A stretch of 33,664 bases of DNA, from NCBI GenBank assembly GCA_030457025.1, contig JAKDSA010000025.1, positions 1 to 33,664 on the forward strand, written 5' to 3'. Positions within the stretch are counted from its first letter, which is position 1, and the number at the start of each line of letters is the position of its first letter. This DNA is from Brevibacterium sp. (lineage in GTDB: Bacteria; Actinomycetota; Actinomycetes; Actinomycetales; Brevibacteriaceae). Position numbers and translations under genes: made by a program. Below, in pieces: positions 33,484-33,664 of the stretch. Under the pieces are notes generated by a model. The model was not told where the DNA came from. It made no database searches and worked only from the letters and a program-made list of their open reading frames with translations.

Positions 33484-33664
33484 ATGAAGCGCATCCGATC
33501 CGCAGCTCGTCCCGTCCAGGCCATCGCGGCGATCGCAACCCTGGCATTGCTGGCCGGGTGCGCGGGATCCGTCGGCGGCGACGGATCGGGGTCGAGCGAC
33601 TCGGCGGGGGAGGGCTTCGCCTTTGATGCCTCTCAGGATGAGATCGATGAGGCTCTGGCCGATC
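33484..33664 (+). CDS. Lipoprotein, probable TRAP substrate-binding protein (partial)
   Basis: Only the first 60 codons are in the window. They show a lipoprotein signal peptide: basic start (MKRIRSAARP), hydrophobic core (AIAAIATLALL) and lipobox LAGC with Cys26, followed by a Gly/Ser/Asp linker. Position after the DctQ and DctM genes suggests the DctP-type solute-binding subunit, lipid-anchored as in Gram-positive bacteria. The family domain itself is beyond the window edge, so the assignment is from context. Confidence 0.75.
   Translation, partial: MKRIRSAARPVQAIAAIATLALLAGCAGSVGGDGSGSSDSAGEGFAFDASQDEIDEALAD

Overview
The window is high-GC DNA from an actinobacterium, most likely an order Micrococcales organism of the Brevibacterium kind. 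That placement is an inference from GC content, GTG starts and gene order; no species-level marker was checked. The backbone is a housekeeping block of a type familiar in this group: lexA and a divergent LysM gene, then hisC-hisB-(membrane protein)-hisH-priA-sseB, then DUF1844 / infC-rpmI-rplT / an RNA methyltransferase / pheS-pheT.

Layout. 1-1400: lexA (minus) and a LysM cell-division-inhibitor-like gene (plus) share a region with LexA-box-like sites. 1407-6051: histidine genes, with a two-TM protein of unknown function translationally coupled on both sides, then an SseB-family gene. 6059-9730: an insertion into the conserved block, made of a divergent NAD(P)-binding protein / TetR pair with a repeated operator-like motif and a decayed SWIM-SNF2 helicase gene that has lost its ATPase core. 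9851-11972: DUF1844 gene and the infC operon, with a leader hairpin and a non-canonical ATC start for infC. 12111-14669: TrmH-type methyltransferase, HicB-like antitoxin remnant, pentapeptide-repeat protein, SdpI-like membrane protein. 14715-20224: acetolactate-synthase-type enzyme divergent from pheST.

20239-27140 is a rearranged region. An intact SDR oxidoreductase gene is followed by two broken copies of itself (about 22674-23135 and 26245-26750). A two-gene unit of unknown function (one secreted protein) lies between the intact copy and the first broken copy. A pabAB fusion and pabC-like gene (p-aminobenzoate/folate) lie between the two broken copies. 27060-29451 is an AT-richer island with two unrecognised genes: a cytosolic protein of 212 aa and a protein of about 489 aa anchored by two C-terminal TM helices. 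This is the best candidate for an undescribed system, but a defence or other function is only inference. 29445-33664 returns to backbone-like composition: an Asp/Glu-racemase-type gene divergent from a LysR gene that overlaps TRAP transporter genes (small permease, large permease, then a partial binding lipoprotein cut by the window end). These probably form an uptake and racemisation module for a carboxylate or amino acid.
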